A DNA stretch of 10,417 nt, taken from positions 8,260 to 18,676 of the forward strand of contig WTJQ01000483.1 in NCBI GenBank assembly GCA_011524785.1, read 5' to 3'. The position numbers and the translations under genes are program-made. The number at the start of each line of letters is the position of its first letter. Positions within the stretch are counted from its first letter, which is position 1. The notes under the pieces were generated by a model. It saw only the letters and a program-made list of their open reading frames with translations. It searched no databases and was not told the DNA's origin. This document shows positions 1 through 6,349 of this stretch, piece after piece. This stretch comes from Planctomycetota bacterium. GTDB taxonomy: Bacteria; Planctomycetota; UBA1135; GCA-002686595.

Positions 1-19
1 AGGGGTGCCGGAGCGCGCC

Positions 20-25
20 TAGACT
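20..25 (+). promoter_or_regulatory. Putative -10 box (TAGACT) of the small membrane protein/symporter operon
   Basis: TAGACT ends 6 nt before the ATG at 32, and the sequence between (GCCCCC) has no purine-rich ribosome-binding site. If this is the -10 element, transcription would begin at or next to the A of the ATG, giving a leaderless mRNA. Only 31 bp of upstream sequence are in the window, so the -35 region cannot be judged. The call rests on the same arrangement before other genes here. Confidence 0.45.
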
Positions 26-31
26 GCCCCC

Positions 32-331
32 ATGCCGATCCGCGCCAAGCTGCTGACCGCCTATCTCGCGGTCGCCCTGGCGGTCCTGACGGGGGCCGCC
101 CTGCGGGGTCCGCTCACGGCCGACGGCCTCCTCCTGGGGCTGCCGGCGGGGCTGTTCTGGACCGTGGCGCTGGCCCTGACCACCTTCCTGGCCCTCGCGG
201 TCTACGACGCGGCGGCCGAGCGGGCGCGGGGTACGAGCCCCGACGCCAGGGGAGGGAATGGAGCCTGCGAAGCGCATGACGGCAGCGAAGCGCACGGCGA
301 GCGCGCCGCCGAGGAGGACCGCCCCCGATGA
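32..331 (+). CDS. Small two-helix membrane protein, probable accessory subunit of the adjacent symporter (DUF3311/DUF997-like)
   Basis: A 99-residue protein with two predicted membrane helices, about residues 7-27 and 33-57, followed by a hydrophilic, charged tail of about 40 residues rich in Glu, Arg, Gly and Ala. The second helix carries a G-L-P...F-W...T...L-A-V-Y-D pattern reminiscent of the short proteins (DUF3311, DUF997/YhdT type) encoded directly before SSS-family symporters. Its stop codon overlaps the symporter ATG in an ATGA junction, which implies translational coupling and a joint function in the inner membrane. The family assignment is from pattern and context only. The hydrophilic tail is longer than I would expect for such a subunit; part of it is where the next gene's ribosome-binding site lies. 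The ATG at 32 is the only reasonable start and has a TAGACT box 6 nt upstream. Confidence 0.7.
   Translation: MPIRAKLLTAYLAVALAVLTGAALRGPLTADGLLLGLPAGLFWTVALALTTFLALAVYDAAAERARGTSPDARGGNGACEAHDGSEAHGERAAEEDRPR
311..317 (+). promoter_or_regulatory. Shine-Dalgarno-like site (GAGGAGG) of the symporter gene
   Basis: GAGGAGG lies within the last codons of the upstream small membrane protein gene, 10 nt before the symporter ATG at 328. This is slightly longer than optimal spacing but is the best ribosome-binding-site match in the window. It supports independent or coupled initiation of the second cistron, in contrast to the first cistron, which has none. Confidence 0.5.
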
Positions 332-1743
332 CCAGCACCGGCTGGATCCTGGCCGTCGTCGGGGCCTACCTCCTGCTCTCGCTGGTGGTCGGCTGGCGCG
401 CGGGACGCGGGACGAGCGCGAGCGCCACCGGCTACGTCGCCGGGGACCGCTCCATGGGCGCCCTGCTCATGTACTTCGTCACGGGGGCGACGATCTTCAG
501 CGCCTTCGCGTTCCTCGGGGCGCCGGGGCGCGCCTGGTCGACGGGGGCCGGCGCCTTCCACATCCTGGCCTTCGGGACCCTCGGCCTCGTGCCCTTCTAC
601 TGGGTGGGTCCAGCAGCGGCTCGGCTCGGTCGCGAGCGCGGCTACGTCACCCAGGCCGAGCTGGTCGCCGGCGAGCTCGCGTTCCGGCCGCTCGCTCCTG
701 TGATGGCGCTGGTGAGCCTGCTGGCCTTCGTCCCGTACCTCGCGCTGCAGATGCGCGGGGCGGGCCACGTGCTCGAGGTCCTGACGGAGGGGCGCGTCGG
801 GGTCGAGGTGGGGGCGGCCGCGGTGTACGGGGTCGTGCTGGTCTACGTGTGGCGCAGCGGCGTGATGGGCGTTGGCTGGACCAACACCCTGCAGGGCGTG
901 TTCATGATGATCCTCGCCTGGTCCCTCGGCCTCTACCTCCCGCACGCCCTCCACGGCGGCGTGGCGCCGATGTTCGAGGCCATCGACCCGGAGTTCCTGC
1001 GCCTGCCAGGCCTGAAGCCGGACGGCTCGCCCTGGACCTGGGTGGGCTACGGCTCGACCGTCCTCGCCATGGCGGTGGGCTTCAGCTTCTGGCCGCACCT
1101 CTTCCAGAAGGCCTATGCGGCCCGGAGCGAGCGCGTCCTGCGGCGGACGGTCGTGCTGTACCCGACCTTCCAGTTCTTCCTGCTCCCCATCCTGCTGATC
1201 GGGTTCGCCGCGGTCGGCTTCGACCCGCCGCCGGCGCAGGCGGACCAGGTCCTGCCGCACATGCTGCTCGAGCTCGAGCTGCCGGCCGTGGTGGTCGGGC
1301 TCTTCTGCGCCGGCGCCCTGGCCGCCTCGATGTCCAGCGGTGACGCGATCCTCCACTCCGCCGCCTCCATCCTCGTGCGCGACGGGTGGATCGTCGGTGC
1401 GGGTCGCACGCTCTCCCCGGAGGCCGAGCGCACCGCCGTGCGGGCCCTGCTGCTCCCGATCCTCGTGGTGGCCTACCTCACGGCGACGACCTTCCACGCC
1501 GACCTGGTGGGGCTCCTCGCCTACGCCTACGGACCCGTGGGCCAGCTGGCTCCGCCCGTCGTGGCCGCGCTCTTCTGGGGCCGCACCACCGGGCCCGCCG
1601 CCCTCGCGGGCCTGGTCCTGGGCTCGGCGGTCACCCTGGGCCTGCCGCACCTCGTCGCCCTGGACGTGCACCCGGGCGTCCCCGGGCTCGCGGTGAACGC
1701 GCTGGTCGTGGTCCTCGGCTCGCTCGCCTTCCCGCGGCGCTGA
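328..1743 (+). CDS. Sodium:solute symporter family protein (SSS/SLC5 type)
   Basis: A 471-residue inner-membrane protein with about 12-13 hydrophobic segments, near the usual length for the SSS family, which couples inward Na+ flow to uptake of an organic solute. Family signatures include W-T-N-T-L-Q-G at 184-190, the G-F-S-F-W-P-H-L-F-Q-K block at 251-261, and G-A-L-A-A-S-M-S-S-G-D-A at 329-340. In known SSS transporters the last of these contributes Ser/Thr ligands of the Na2 sodium site; here they would be Ser334, Ser336 and/or Ser337. The WPHLFQ-type block resembles PanF-like and related carboxylate or pantothenate transporters more than sugar transporters, but the substrate cannot be read from sequence. 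It is translated with the small membrane protein through an ATGA overlap. The gene ends 21 bp from the convergent sulfatase gene. No frameshift or truncation is seen. Confidence 0.92.
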   Translation: MTSTGWILAVVGAYLLLSLVVGWRAGRGTSASATGYVAGDRSMGALLMYFVTGATIFSAFAFLGAPGRAWSTGAGAFHILAFGTLGLVPFYWVGPAAARLGRERGYVTQAELVAGELAFRPLAPVMALVSLLAFVPYLALQMRGAGHVLEVLTEGRVGVEVGAAAVYGVVLVYVWRSGVMGVGWTNTLQGVFMMILAWSLGLYLPHALHGGVAPMFEAIDPEFLRLPGLKPDGSPWTWVGYGSTVLAMAVGFSFWPHLFQKAYAARSERVLRRTVVLYPTFQFFLLPILLIGFAAVGFDPPPAQADQVLPHMLLELELPAVVVGLFCAGALAASMSSGDAILHSAASILVRDGWIVGAGRTLSPEAERTAVRALLLPILVVAYLTATTFHADLVGLLAYAYGPVGQLAPPVVAALFWGRTTGPAALAGLVLGSAVTLGLPHLVALDVHPGVPGLAVNALVVVLGSLAFPRR

Positions 1744-1755
1744 GCGCGGGCGCGG

Positions 1756-1796
1756 AGACCCGGTCTACAGGAACCCCTGCAGCGCCAGCTGCAGGG
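1756..1796. terminator. Inverted repeats at the convergent 3' ends (possible bidirectional terminator)
   Basis: Between and across the ends of the convergent symporter and sulfatase genes lie two dyads: AGACC-C-GGTCT (1756-1766), which overlaps the sulfatase stop codon, and an 8-bp perfect stem CCCTGCAG/CTGCAGGG with a 6-nt loop (1775-1796) inside the last sulfatase codons. Neither is followed by a T-run on either strand. The second dyad also encodes a repetitive LQLALQ peptide, so it may simply reflect coding sequence. Termination here is plausible but weakly supported. Confidence 0.25.
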
Positions 1797-3039
1797 AGTC
1801 GTAGGCGGCCTGGGCCTCGCCCGAGAGCGGGGCGCCGAGGAGGTTGTTGCCCTCGACGAGGTCGACCGAGAGGTCGTAGAGCTCGTCCCCGAAGTTGTTC
1901 CGCAGCAGCTTCCAGCGCCCGTCGCTGATGGCGCGCTCGTGGCCGGGACCGGTCTGCCCCTGGCCGGTGCTGTCGTTGTTCTTCTCGGCGAACAGCCACT
2001 GGCGGGCGCCTGGGGTCTGGGGGTCCACCAGCTGCGAGAGGAAGCTGATGGAGTCCTCGCTCTGGAAGGTGCCGCCCGCCACCTCGATCAGCGTGCGATG
2101 CAGGTCGACGATCGAGATCAGCGCCTCGGAGCGGCCCTGGGCCACCCCGGGCCCTGCGACGACGAGGGGCACGCGCACGCCGCCCTCGTAGAGGCTGCCC
2201 TTCGCGTGGTGGGGCGGCCACGGCCCGTCCGTCACGGGCTGCGGCGTGCCGTTGTCGCCGACCACGACGACGAGGGTCTCCTCCAGGTCGACGCTGGCGA
2301 GGAGCCGCCCGATCTCCGTGTCCATGGCCTCGAGCATGGCGCGGTAGCGCGTGAGGTCGTCCGCCGGCTGGCCGTAGGTGTGGAGGTCCTGGGGCGGGAC
2401 GTGGAAGGGCGAGTGCGCCGCGTTGTAGTTGACGTACAGGAACCACGGCTCGGGCAGCTGCCGCGTGACGCGGACGGCGTCGGTGGTGGTGACCGTCGTG
2501 GCGTACCGGAACTCCTGGTGCCACGTCCCGTTCACGAAGCGCCGCCAGTCGAAGTACCCGCTCGCGCCGACGTTGTACATGGAGCCCAGGTGGAGCCCGA
2601 ATCCGCACTGCAGCGGATGCGTGGTGGGGCGCGCGGCCGACCGCAGGTGCCACTTCCCGATCACCGCGCTGCGGTAGCCAGGGAGCTTGCGCGCCAGGAC
2701 CGGCTCGCTGGGATCGAGGTCGGGCTCGTTGGGATCGCCGGGCCCGATCTGATTGAGCACCCCGTGCCGGTGGGGGAAGCGCCCGGTGAGGAGCGAGGCG
2801 CGCGTCGGGCTGCAGGACGGCATGGCCCAGACCCGGTCGAAGGTGACGCCTTGGGCGATCAGCTGCTCCATGACCGGCATCCGCACCGGCGTGGGGTGGA
2901 CGCCGTAGCTCGGGAAGCGGTCGATCCCGACGTCGTCGAGCGTGATGACGAGCAGGTTCGGCGGCGGGTCCCCGCTCGTCGGAGCGGGGCTCGCGAGCGC
3001 CGCGGAGGCACCCAGGAGGAGGAGCAGCAGGGCACGCAT
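1765..3039 (-). CDS. Type I sulfatase (arylsulfatase family, FGly-dependent), exported
   Basis: A 424-residue member of the alkaline phosphatase/sulfatase superfamily that hydrolyses sulfate esters outside the cytoplasm. A signal peptide is evident (Met-Arg then a Leu/Ala core, residues 1-17, likely cut near A-L-A/S-P), with no lipobox Cys. Catalytic features in order: metal-binding D35-D36; the signature C76-S-P-T-R80 followed by ASLLTGR, where Cys76 would be converted to formylglycine; G-K-W-H at 128-131; H209; D262-N263; and K280. These match the calcium site and sulfate-binding residues of characterised sulfatases, so the enzyme looks intact. The C-terminal GRWKLLR...ELYDL region is also typical. 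The natural substrate is unknown (aryl, steroid or polysaccharide sulfate). No formylglycine-generating enzyme or anaerobic maturase is encoded nearby, so maturation must come from elsewhere in the genome. The ATG at 3039 is chosen because the signal peptide begins there. Confidence 0.93.
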   Translation of the reverse strand: MRALLLLLLGASAALASPAPTSGDPPPNLLVITLDDVGIDRFPSYGVHPTPVRMPVMEQLIAQGVTFDRVWAMPSCSPTRASLLTGRFPHRHGVLNQIGPGDPNEPDLDPSEPVLARKLPGYRSAVIGKWHLRSAARPTTHPLQCGFGLHLGSMYNVGASGYFDWRRFVNGTWHQEFRYATTVTTTDAVRVTRQLPEPWFLYVNYNAAHSPFHVPPQDLHTYGQPADDLTRYRAMLEAMDTEIGRLLASVDLEETLVVVVGDNGTPQPVTDGPWPPHHAKGSLYEGGVRVPLVVAGPGVAQGRSEALISIVDLHRTLIEVAGGTFQSEDSISFLSQLVDPQTPGARQWLFAEKNNDSTGQGQTGPGHERAISDGRWKLLRNNFGDELYDLSVDLVEGNNLLGAPLSGEAQAAYDSLQLALQGFL

Positions 3040-3050
3040 GGCCTAGCTCG

Positions 3051-3056
3051 ATCCTA
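3051..3056 (-). promoter_or_regulatory. Putative -10 box (TAGGAT) of the sulfatase gene
   Basis: TAGGAT on the minus strand ends 11 nt before the sulfatase ATG, which would leave a leader of only a few nucleotides. A perfect 7-bp stem-loop sits 1 bp farther upstream (3058-3077), across the region expected between -35 and -10. The spacing to the ATG is looser than at the other TANNNT boxes in this window, so confidence is lower. Confidence 0.35.
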
Positions 3057-3057
3057 T

Positions 3058-3077
3058 CCCGCTCCTGCCTGAGCGGG
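3058..3077. promoter_or_regulatory. Perfect inverted repeat between the AI-2E family gene and the sulfatase gene
   Basis: CCCGCTC (3058-3064), a 6-nt spacer, and GAGCGGG (3071-3077) form a perfect 7-bp stem. It lies in the 127-bp gap after the AI-2E family gene and directly upstream of the sulfatase TAGGAT box. No T-run follows on the minus strand, so as a terminator it would be non-canonical. Its position over the promoter spacer also suits an operator for a dimeric regulator. The sequence alone does not decide between these. Confidence 0.4.
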
Positions 3078-3166
3078 CCCCCTGCCGGCGGCGCCCCCAC
3101 GGCACGGCGCGACGCTGCGCCTCAGCGGCACGGAGGGCCTGGCTCCGGAGTCCAGGATGGAGACGC

Positions 3167-4579
3167 TCAGGCCGCGGCGGCGTCGAGCGAGTCTGGCGGC
3201 TCGGGGTCCCCTCGCCGCCTCCGCCCGGGGCCCGAGCCGAGCATCACGGCGATCGGGTAGGTCGTGTCGTTCGAGGCCAGGATGATCTGCATCGCGGCCG
3301 TCAGAGGGACGGCCAGGAAGCCGCCGACCACGCCCCAAAGGCCCGCCCACACGACGACCGAGATCACCACGACGAGCGGCGAGAGGTTCAGCTCCCGGCC
3401 GAGGATCCGCGGCTCGATGAAGGAGCCGAGGGTGAGGTTCACGCCGAGGTAGGTCACGATCACCAGCACCGCCTTGAGGAGCGAGGCCTCCACGGCGAGG
3501 GCCGTGATCGTTGGGAAGATGCCCGCGGCGATGCTGCCGAAGGTGGGGATGAAGTTGAGCGCGAAGGTGATGACCCCGAACAGCAGCGCGTAGGGGATGT
3601 CGAGCGCGACCATCACCAGGTAGCACAGCGACCCCGTCAGGAAGCTGACCACGGTCTTCACGCCGAGGTAGCGCTGGATGCCGCGTCCGATGCGGTCGAG
3701 GATCTCGGCCGCGTCGGTCTGGCGCTCGCCCGCGATGGTCAGGATCTTCCGGCGGAAGATGGCCGACTCCGCGAAGATGAACACCATGTAGATCAGGACG
3801 AGCACGAGGCTCTTCACGAACCCGTACCCGGACACGGCCAGGTTCTCCGCCAGCCCGCTGGGGTCGAACTCGTCCCAGATCTTCAGGGCATAGGTCCGCA
3901 TCTCCTCGGGCAGCTGGGCGGCGCGCTCGATGCGACCGCGGATCCCGGCCTTGATGCCGGCCCAGCCCCCAGACTCCTCCATGGCGGTCTGCTGGCGATC
4001 GAAGATCTCGGTGAGGGGGCCCTCGAGCAGGGGCTCGTCCTGTCCGGCGCCGTCGGAGGCCGTGGAGGGATCGCCCGCCTCGGACTCGGAGCCGTCGCCG
4101 GCGGGTGCCGTTGCCGGGGCACTCCCTTCCGCGGCGCCTGCTCCTGCATCACCGGCACCGGGCTCGCTGGTCCCGGCGGCACTCGTCCCTGCCGAGCTCA
4201 CGTCACCGTTCTCGGGGGGAGCGGTCTCGGTGGCGGGAGTGGTCTCGCCCCGCGAGGCCGCGGCCGCCTCGGGCGCCACGCTCACGGTCTCGCTCGTGGC
4301 GGCCTCGCCCAGGAACGCGCGCACGTTCGACTGGACGATGAGCCCGACCTGCAGGAGCCCGAAGAACAGGCCCGAGACCAGCAGGAGGACGGTGACGGCC
4401 GGCGGGATGTGGCGCTTGGCGAGCCAGGACACCACCGGCTGGAGCATGCTCCCCAGCAGCAGCGCGATCACGAGGGGCTGGATGATGTCCGCGCCCACGT
4501 GCAGCACCCAGCCCAGCAGGACCGTCGCGATCATGCCCAGGATGAGCAGGAGGGAGCGCTGCGGGCGGGGGGTGGCCAT
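3167..4579 (-). CDS. AI-2E family transporter (TqsA/PerM/YdiK-like) with acidic low-complexity insert
   Basis: A 470-residue inner-membrane protein of the AI-2E transporter family (PF01594). Hydrophobic segments fall at about 10-27, 31-47, 60-82, 250-272, 307-327, 329-358, 365-387 and 399-432. Conserved motifs include N-F-I-P-T-F-G-S at 342-349, E-P-R-I-L-G at 389-394, and the terminal L-S-P-L-V-V...W-A-G-L-W-G-V-V-G-G-F-L-A-V-P-L block at 399-426. Members range from AI-2 exporters to Na+/H+ antiporters and general permeases, so the substrate is open. The oddity is residues 91-187: an Ala/Gly/Ser/Thr/Pro-rich stretch with 18 acidic residues and a single Arg, replacing the loop between the third and fourth helices and making the protein about 100 residues longer than usual. 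A short Arg-rich tail follows the last helix. It lies downstream of the HNH gene on the same strand but has its own TACCAT box. Confidence 0.9.
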   Translation of the reverse strand: MATPRPQRSLLLILGMIATVLLGWVLHVGADIIQPLVIALLLGSMLQPVVSWLAKRHIPPAVTVLLLVSGLFFGLLQVGLIVQSNVRAFLGEAATSETVSVAPEAAAASRGETTPATETAPPENGDVSSAGTSAAGTSEPGAGDAGAGAAEGSAPATAPAGDGSESEAGDPSTASDGAGQDEPLLEGPLTEIFDRQQTAMEESGGWAGIKAGIRGRIERAAQLPEEMRTYALKIWDEFDPSGLAENLAVSGYGFVKSLVLVLIYMVFIFAESAIFRRKILTIAGERQTDAAEILDRIGRGIQRYLGVKTVVSFLTGSLCYLVMVALDIPYALLFGVITFALNFIPTFGSIAAGIFPTITALAVEASLLKAVLVIVTYLGVNLTLGSFIEPRILGRELNLSPLVVVISVVVWAGLWGVVGGFLAVPLTAAMQIILASNDTTYPIAVMLGSGPGRRRRGDPEPPDSLDAAAA

Positions 4580-4587
4580 GCGCCCCG

Positions 4588-4593
4588 ATGGTA
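4588..4593 (-). promoter_or_regulatory. Putative -10 box (TACCAT) of the AI-2E family gene
   Basis: TACCAT on the minus strand ends 8 nt before the ATG at 4579. The intervening CGGGGCGC contains a G-run, but it lies too close to the start codon to be a convincing ribosome-binding site. The arrangement fits a leaderless or nearly leaderless transcript. It lies in the 63-bp gap after the HNH gene stop codon, which suggests the two genes are not strictly one operon. No clear -35 element is seen. Confidence 0.45.
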
Positions 4594-4642
4594 GCCGCTC
4601 GGGACCCCAGGACGGCAGCCCTTGGGCGATCGGACGGCGGCC

Positions 4643-5251
4643 TCAGGGCTGCAGCTCGGCGTTCCAGTAGGCGTCCGATACGAACGCTCGCCAGGCCTGC
4701 CGCACCCGGCCGACGGGGACCTCCATGATCGGGGTCCACTCCGGCTCCCGCGGCGGGGAGAGCAGGGACATGCGGGCCTCGCTGGGGGTGCGGTTCGCCT
4801 TGCGTCGGTTGCAGGGGACGCAGGCCAGGACGCAGTTCTCCCAGGAGGAGGCGCCTCCCCGGGAGCGGGGGTGCACGTGGTCGATCGTGAGCTCGCTGGT
4901 CCCCGGCCGCTGACCGCAGTACTGGCAGCGGTTGTGGTCGCGACGGAAGAGGTTGCGGCGCGAGAACGCCGCCCGTGGGCGGGGCTTGCCGTTGAAGCGC
5001 GCCAGCACGATGACCTCGGGGACGCGGAGCTCCAGCGAGACGGTCCGGACGCAGGGCTCGCCCGCCTCGACGGCCAGGCTCGCCCAGGAGTCGAACCCGT
5101 GGATCTGGTAGGTCTCGGGCTCGACGGCGCGGGCCGTTCCCGCGAAGAGCATCGAGAGGGCCTCGCGCACGCTGGTGGTGGCGATGGCGGCCCAGGACTT
5201 GTTGAGGACCAGGGTCTGGTCGCTCAGGACGCCGGCGGTCGCTTCGATCAT
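4643..5251 (-). CDS. Stand-alone HNH endonuclease domain protein
   Basis: A 202-residue protein from the preferred ATG at 5251. The N-terminal part (residues 13-90) has the T-L-V-L-N...S-V-R-E-A-L-S-M-L-F-A-G...A region typical of a widespread bacterial family of single-domain HNH proteins. The nuclease domain covers about 97-160: a zinc knuckle from C109-Q-Y-C112 and C144-V-P-C147, the catalytic D124-H125-x-H127-P-R-S-R-G-G, Asn139 and Asn148. All expected ββα-metal residues are present. It is probably cytoplasmic; no signal peptide is seen. The physiological target of this family is not established, and no methyltransferase, integrase or terminase is nearby to suggest restriction or mobility. 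The frame stays open to 5446, but the upstream part is Arg/Pro/Gly-rich and not family-like, while ATG 5251 has GAGGGG just upstream. Confidence 0.88.
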   Translation of the reverse strand: MIEATAGVLSDQTLVLNKSWAAIATTSVREALSMLFAGTARAVEPETYQIHGFDSWASLAVEAGEPCVRTVSLELRVPEVIVLARFNGKPRPRAAFSRRNLFRRDHNRCQYCGQRPGTSELTIDHVHPRSRGGASSWENCVLACVPCNRRKANRTPSEARMSLLSPPREPEWTPIMEVPVGRVRQAWRAFVSDAYWNAELQP

Positions 5252-5255
5252 GGTT

Positions 5256-5261
5256 CCCCTC
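5256..5261 (-). promoter_or_regulatory. Shine-Dalgarno-like site (GAGGGG) deciding the HNH gene start
   Basis: On the minus strand GAGGGG is followed by AACC and then the ATG at 5251. The spacing is short (4 nt), but this is the only purine-rich site near a start codon in this frame. It supports 5251 over the in-frame ATG at 5446. Confidence 0.4.
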
Positions 5262-5309
5262 GGGCGCCCCTGCGGGACGCTCGGCTGCTCCGCGAGGGGA
5301 TCCGCCGCC

Positions 5310-5362
5310 CCCGGGAATCCCGGGCGCGCGGCCGACCGGCCGTCGCGTGGCACCCACGGGTG
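5310..5362. promoter_or_regulatory. Cluster of three short palindromes in the HNH/aldo-keto reductase divergent region
   Basis: The 197-bp gap between the divergent starts holds CCCGGGA-A-TCCCGGG (5310-5324), GGCCG-AC-CGGCC (5330-5341) and CACCC-AC-GGGTG (5351-5362), with centres roughly 18-21 bp apart. They lie upstream of the putative aldo-keto reductase promoter. They could be operators for dimeric regulators. Short GC palindromes also occur by chance in DNA this GC-rich; the first, a 15-bp perfect dyad, is the best of the three. Confidence 0.35.
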
Positions 5363-5398
5363 TAGGGATCGCCGGCGACCACCGCAAGGGCCGTCCCG

Positions 5399-5404
5399 TA
5401 CCCT
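5399..5404 (+). promoter_or_regulatory. Putative -10 box (TACCCT) of the aldo/keto reductase gene
   Basis: TACCCT lies inside a longer string, CCCGTACCCTTGGCCCCCG, closely matched upstream of the dehydrogenase gene (CCCGTAGCTTGGCCTCCG at 9288-9305). It ends 44 nt before the ATG at 5449. The leader that would follow can form a 7-bp stem (5413-5419 with 5433-5439, one G-U pair) that ends 9 nt before the start. No Shine-Dalgarno sequence is seen. Confidence 0.4.
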
Positions 5405-5448
5405 TGGCCCCCGCGAGCGATCCTTCACGCAGCGTTCGCACTCCACCC

Positions 5449-6333
5449 ATGGCCGACCTCCCCCTCCTCTCCCCCGTCGTCGCCGGCCTCTGGCGACTCG
5501 ACCAGTGGGAGCTCACCCCCGAGGAGCGTGCGCGCTGGATCCACCGCGCTCTCGAGCTCGGGCTCACGACCCTCGACCTCGCCGAGATCTACGGCGGCTA
5601 CTCGTGCCACGCCCGGGTGGGGGAGGCCCTGCGAGCGGACCCCGGCCTCCGCGACCGGCTGCGCATCGTGACCAAGTTCGGCATCGAGGTCCCGAAGGAC
5701 ACCCGGCCGGGCGTCCGCGTCCACCACTACGACACCAGCGCCGGCCGCCTGCGGGCCTCGGTGGAGGACGCCCTGCGCGAGCTCGGGACCGACCGGCTGG
5801 ACCTCCTCCTCGTGCACCGCTGGGACCCCCTGGTGGACGCTGCCGAGCTGGCGGAGGCCTGCGCGGCCGAGCAGGCCGCCGGGCGCGTCCTGCACTTCGG
5901 GGTCTCCAACTTCGCGCCGTCGACCATGCGGCTGATGCACGCGACCCTGCCCGGCGGGCTCGCCACGAACCAGGTCGAGATGCACCCCCTGCACCTGGCG
6001 GCCTTCGAGGACGGCACGACCGACCTCGCCCAGGAGCTGGACCTGCCGCTCATGGCCTGGTCGCCCCTCGCGGGAGGACGGCTGTTCCAGGCCGAGGACG
6101 CGCAGGCCCTGCGCGTGCGCACGGCCCTCGAGGAGGTCGCGGGCCGGCACGGCGCCGAGGTGGACCAGGTCGCGTTCGCGTTCCTGCTGCGTCATCCGGC
6201 GCGCGTGCACCCGATCACCGGGACCGGGAACCTGGAGCGGCTCGCGCGGCAGGCCGCGGCGGTCGACCTCCAGCTCGACCGGGAGGACTGGTTCACGCTC
6301 TGGACCGCGTCCAAGGGCGAGCCGCTGCCCTGA
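5449..6333 (+). CDS. Aldo/keto reductase, YdhF-like
   Basis: A 294-residue NADPH-dependent oxidoreductase of the aldo/keto reductase superfamily, a cytoplasmic TIM barrel that reduces aldehydes or ketones. The catalytic tetrad is complete: D43 in T-L-D-L-A-E-I-Y, Y48, K76 in V-T-K-F-G-I, and H123 in L-V-H-R-W-D-P. Cofactor and barrel motifs follow: G-V-S-N-F at 151-155, N-Q-V-E at 174-177, M-A-W-S-P-L-A-G-G-R-L-F at 202-213, and P-I-T-G-T-G at 255-260. The G-L-W-R-L...W opening, A-E-I-Y-G-G-Y and the W-S-x-L-x-G-G-R-L-F segment resemble E. coli YdhF, whose physiological substrate is not known. The frame is open from an ATG at 5347, but I prefer 5449 because homology begins there and the upstream part carries a promoter-like box. 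It ends 16 bp from the convergent cytochrome gene. Confidence 0.92.
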   Translation: MADLPLLSPVVAGLWRLDQWELTPEERARWIHRALELGLTTLDLAEIYGGYSCHARVGEALRADPGLRDRLRIVTKFGIEVPKDTRPGVRVHHYDTSAGRLRASVEDALRELGTDRLDLLLVHRWDPLVDAAELAEACAAEQAAGRVLHFGVSNFAPSTMRLMHATLPGGLATNQVEMHPLHLAAFEDGTTDLAQELDLPLMAWSPLAGGRLFQAEDAQALRVRTALEEVAGRHGAEVDQVAFAFLLRHPARVHPITGTGNLERLARQAAAVDLQLDREDWFTLWTASKGEPLP

Positions 6334-6349
6334 GGGCGAATGCCGGCGG

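Noticed and set aside
202..1671. Minus-strand open frame of 489 codons opposite the symporter
   Set aside because: The product is low-complexity and rich in His, Glu, Gly and Arg, as expected from reading a GC-rich membrane-protein gene backwards. The symporter frame has clear family motifs.
1775..1796. 8-bp perfect stem as a definite terminator
   Set aside because: It lies inside sulfatase codons for a repetitive LQLALQ peptide and lacks a T-run, so coding sequence can explain it. It is kept only as a low-confidence terminator candidate.
1939..3072. Plus-strand open frame of 377 codons opposite the sulfatase
   Set aside because: No domain is recognisable and the composition is that of an antisense frame. 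The minus strand carries a complete sulfatase active site.
3167..4579. Calling the membrane protein a quorum-sensing AI-2 exporter
   Set aside because: The family name is historical; members have diverse transport roles and nothing in the window concerns autoinducer synthesis or sensing.
4643..5251. HNH gene as part of a restriction, homing or phage system
   Set aside because: No methyltransferase, intron, integrase, terminase or toxin-antitoxin gene is nearby, and the protein matches a common chromosomal stand-alone HNH family.
5252..5446. Upstream start for the HNH gene at 5446
   Set aside because: The extra 65 residues are Arg/Pro/Gly-rich and unlike the family, and ATG 5251 has a purine-rich site just before it.
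5347..5448. Upstream start for the aldo/keto reductase at 5347
   Set aside because: It would add 34 residues with no family similarity and would place the CCCGTACCCTTGGCC promoter-like string inside the coding region. Homology begins at the ATG at 5449.
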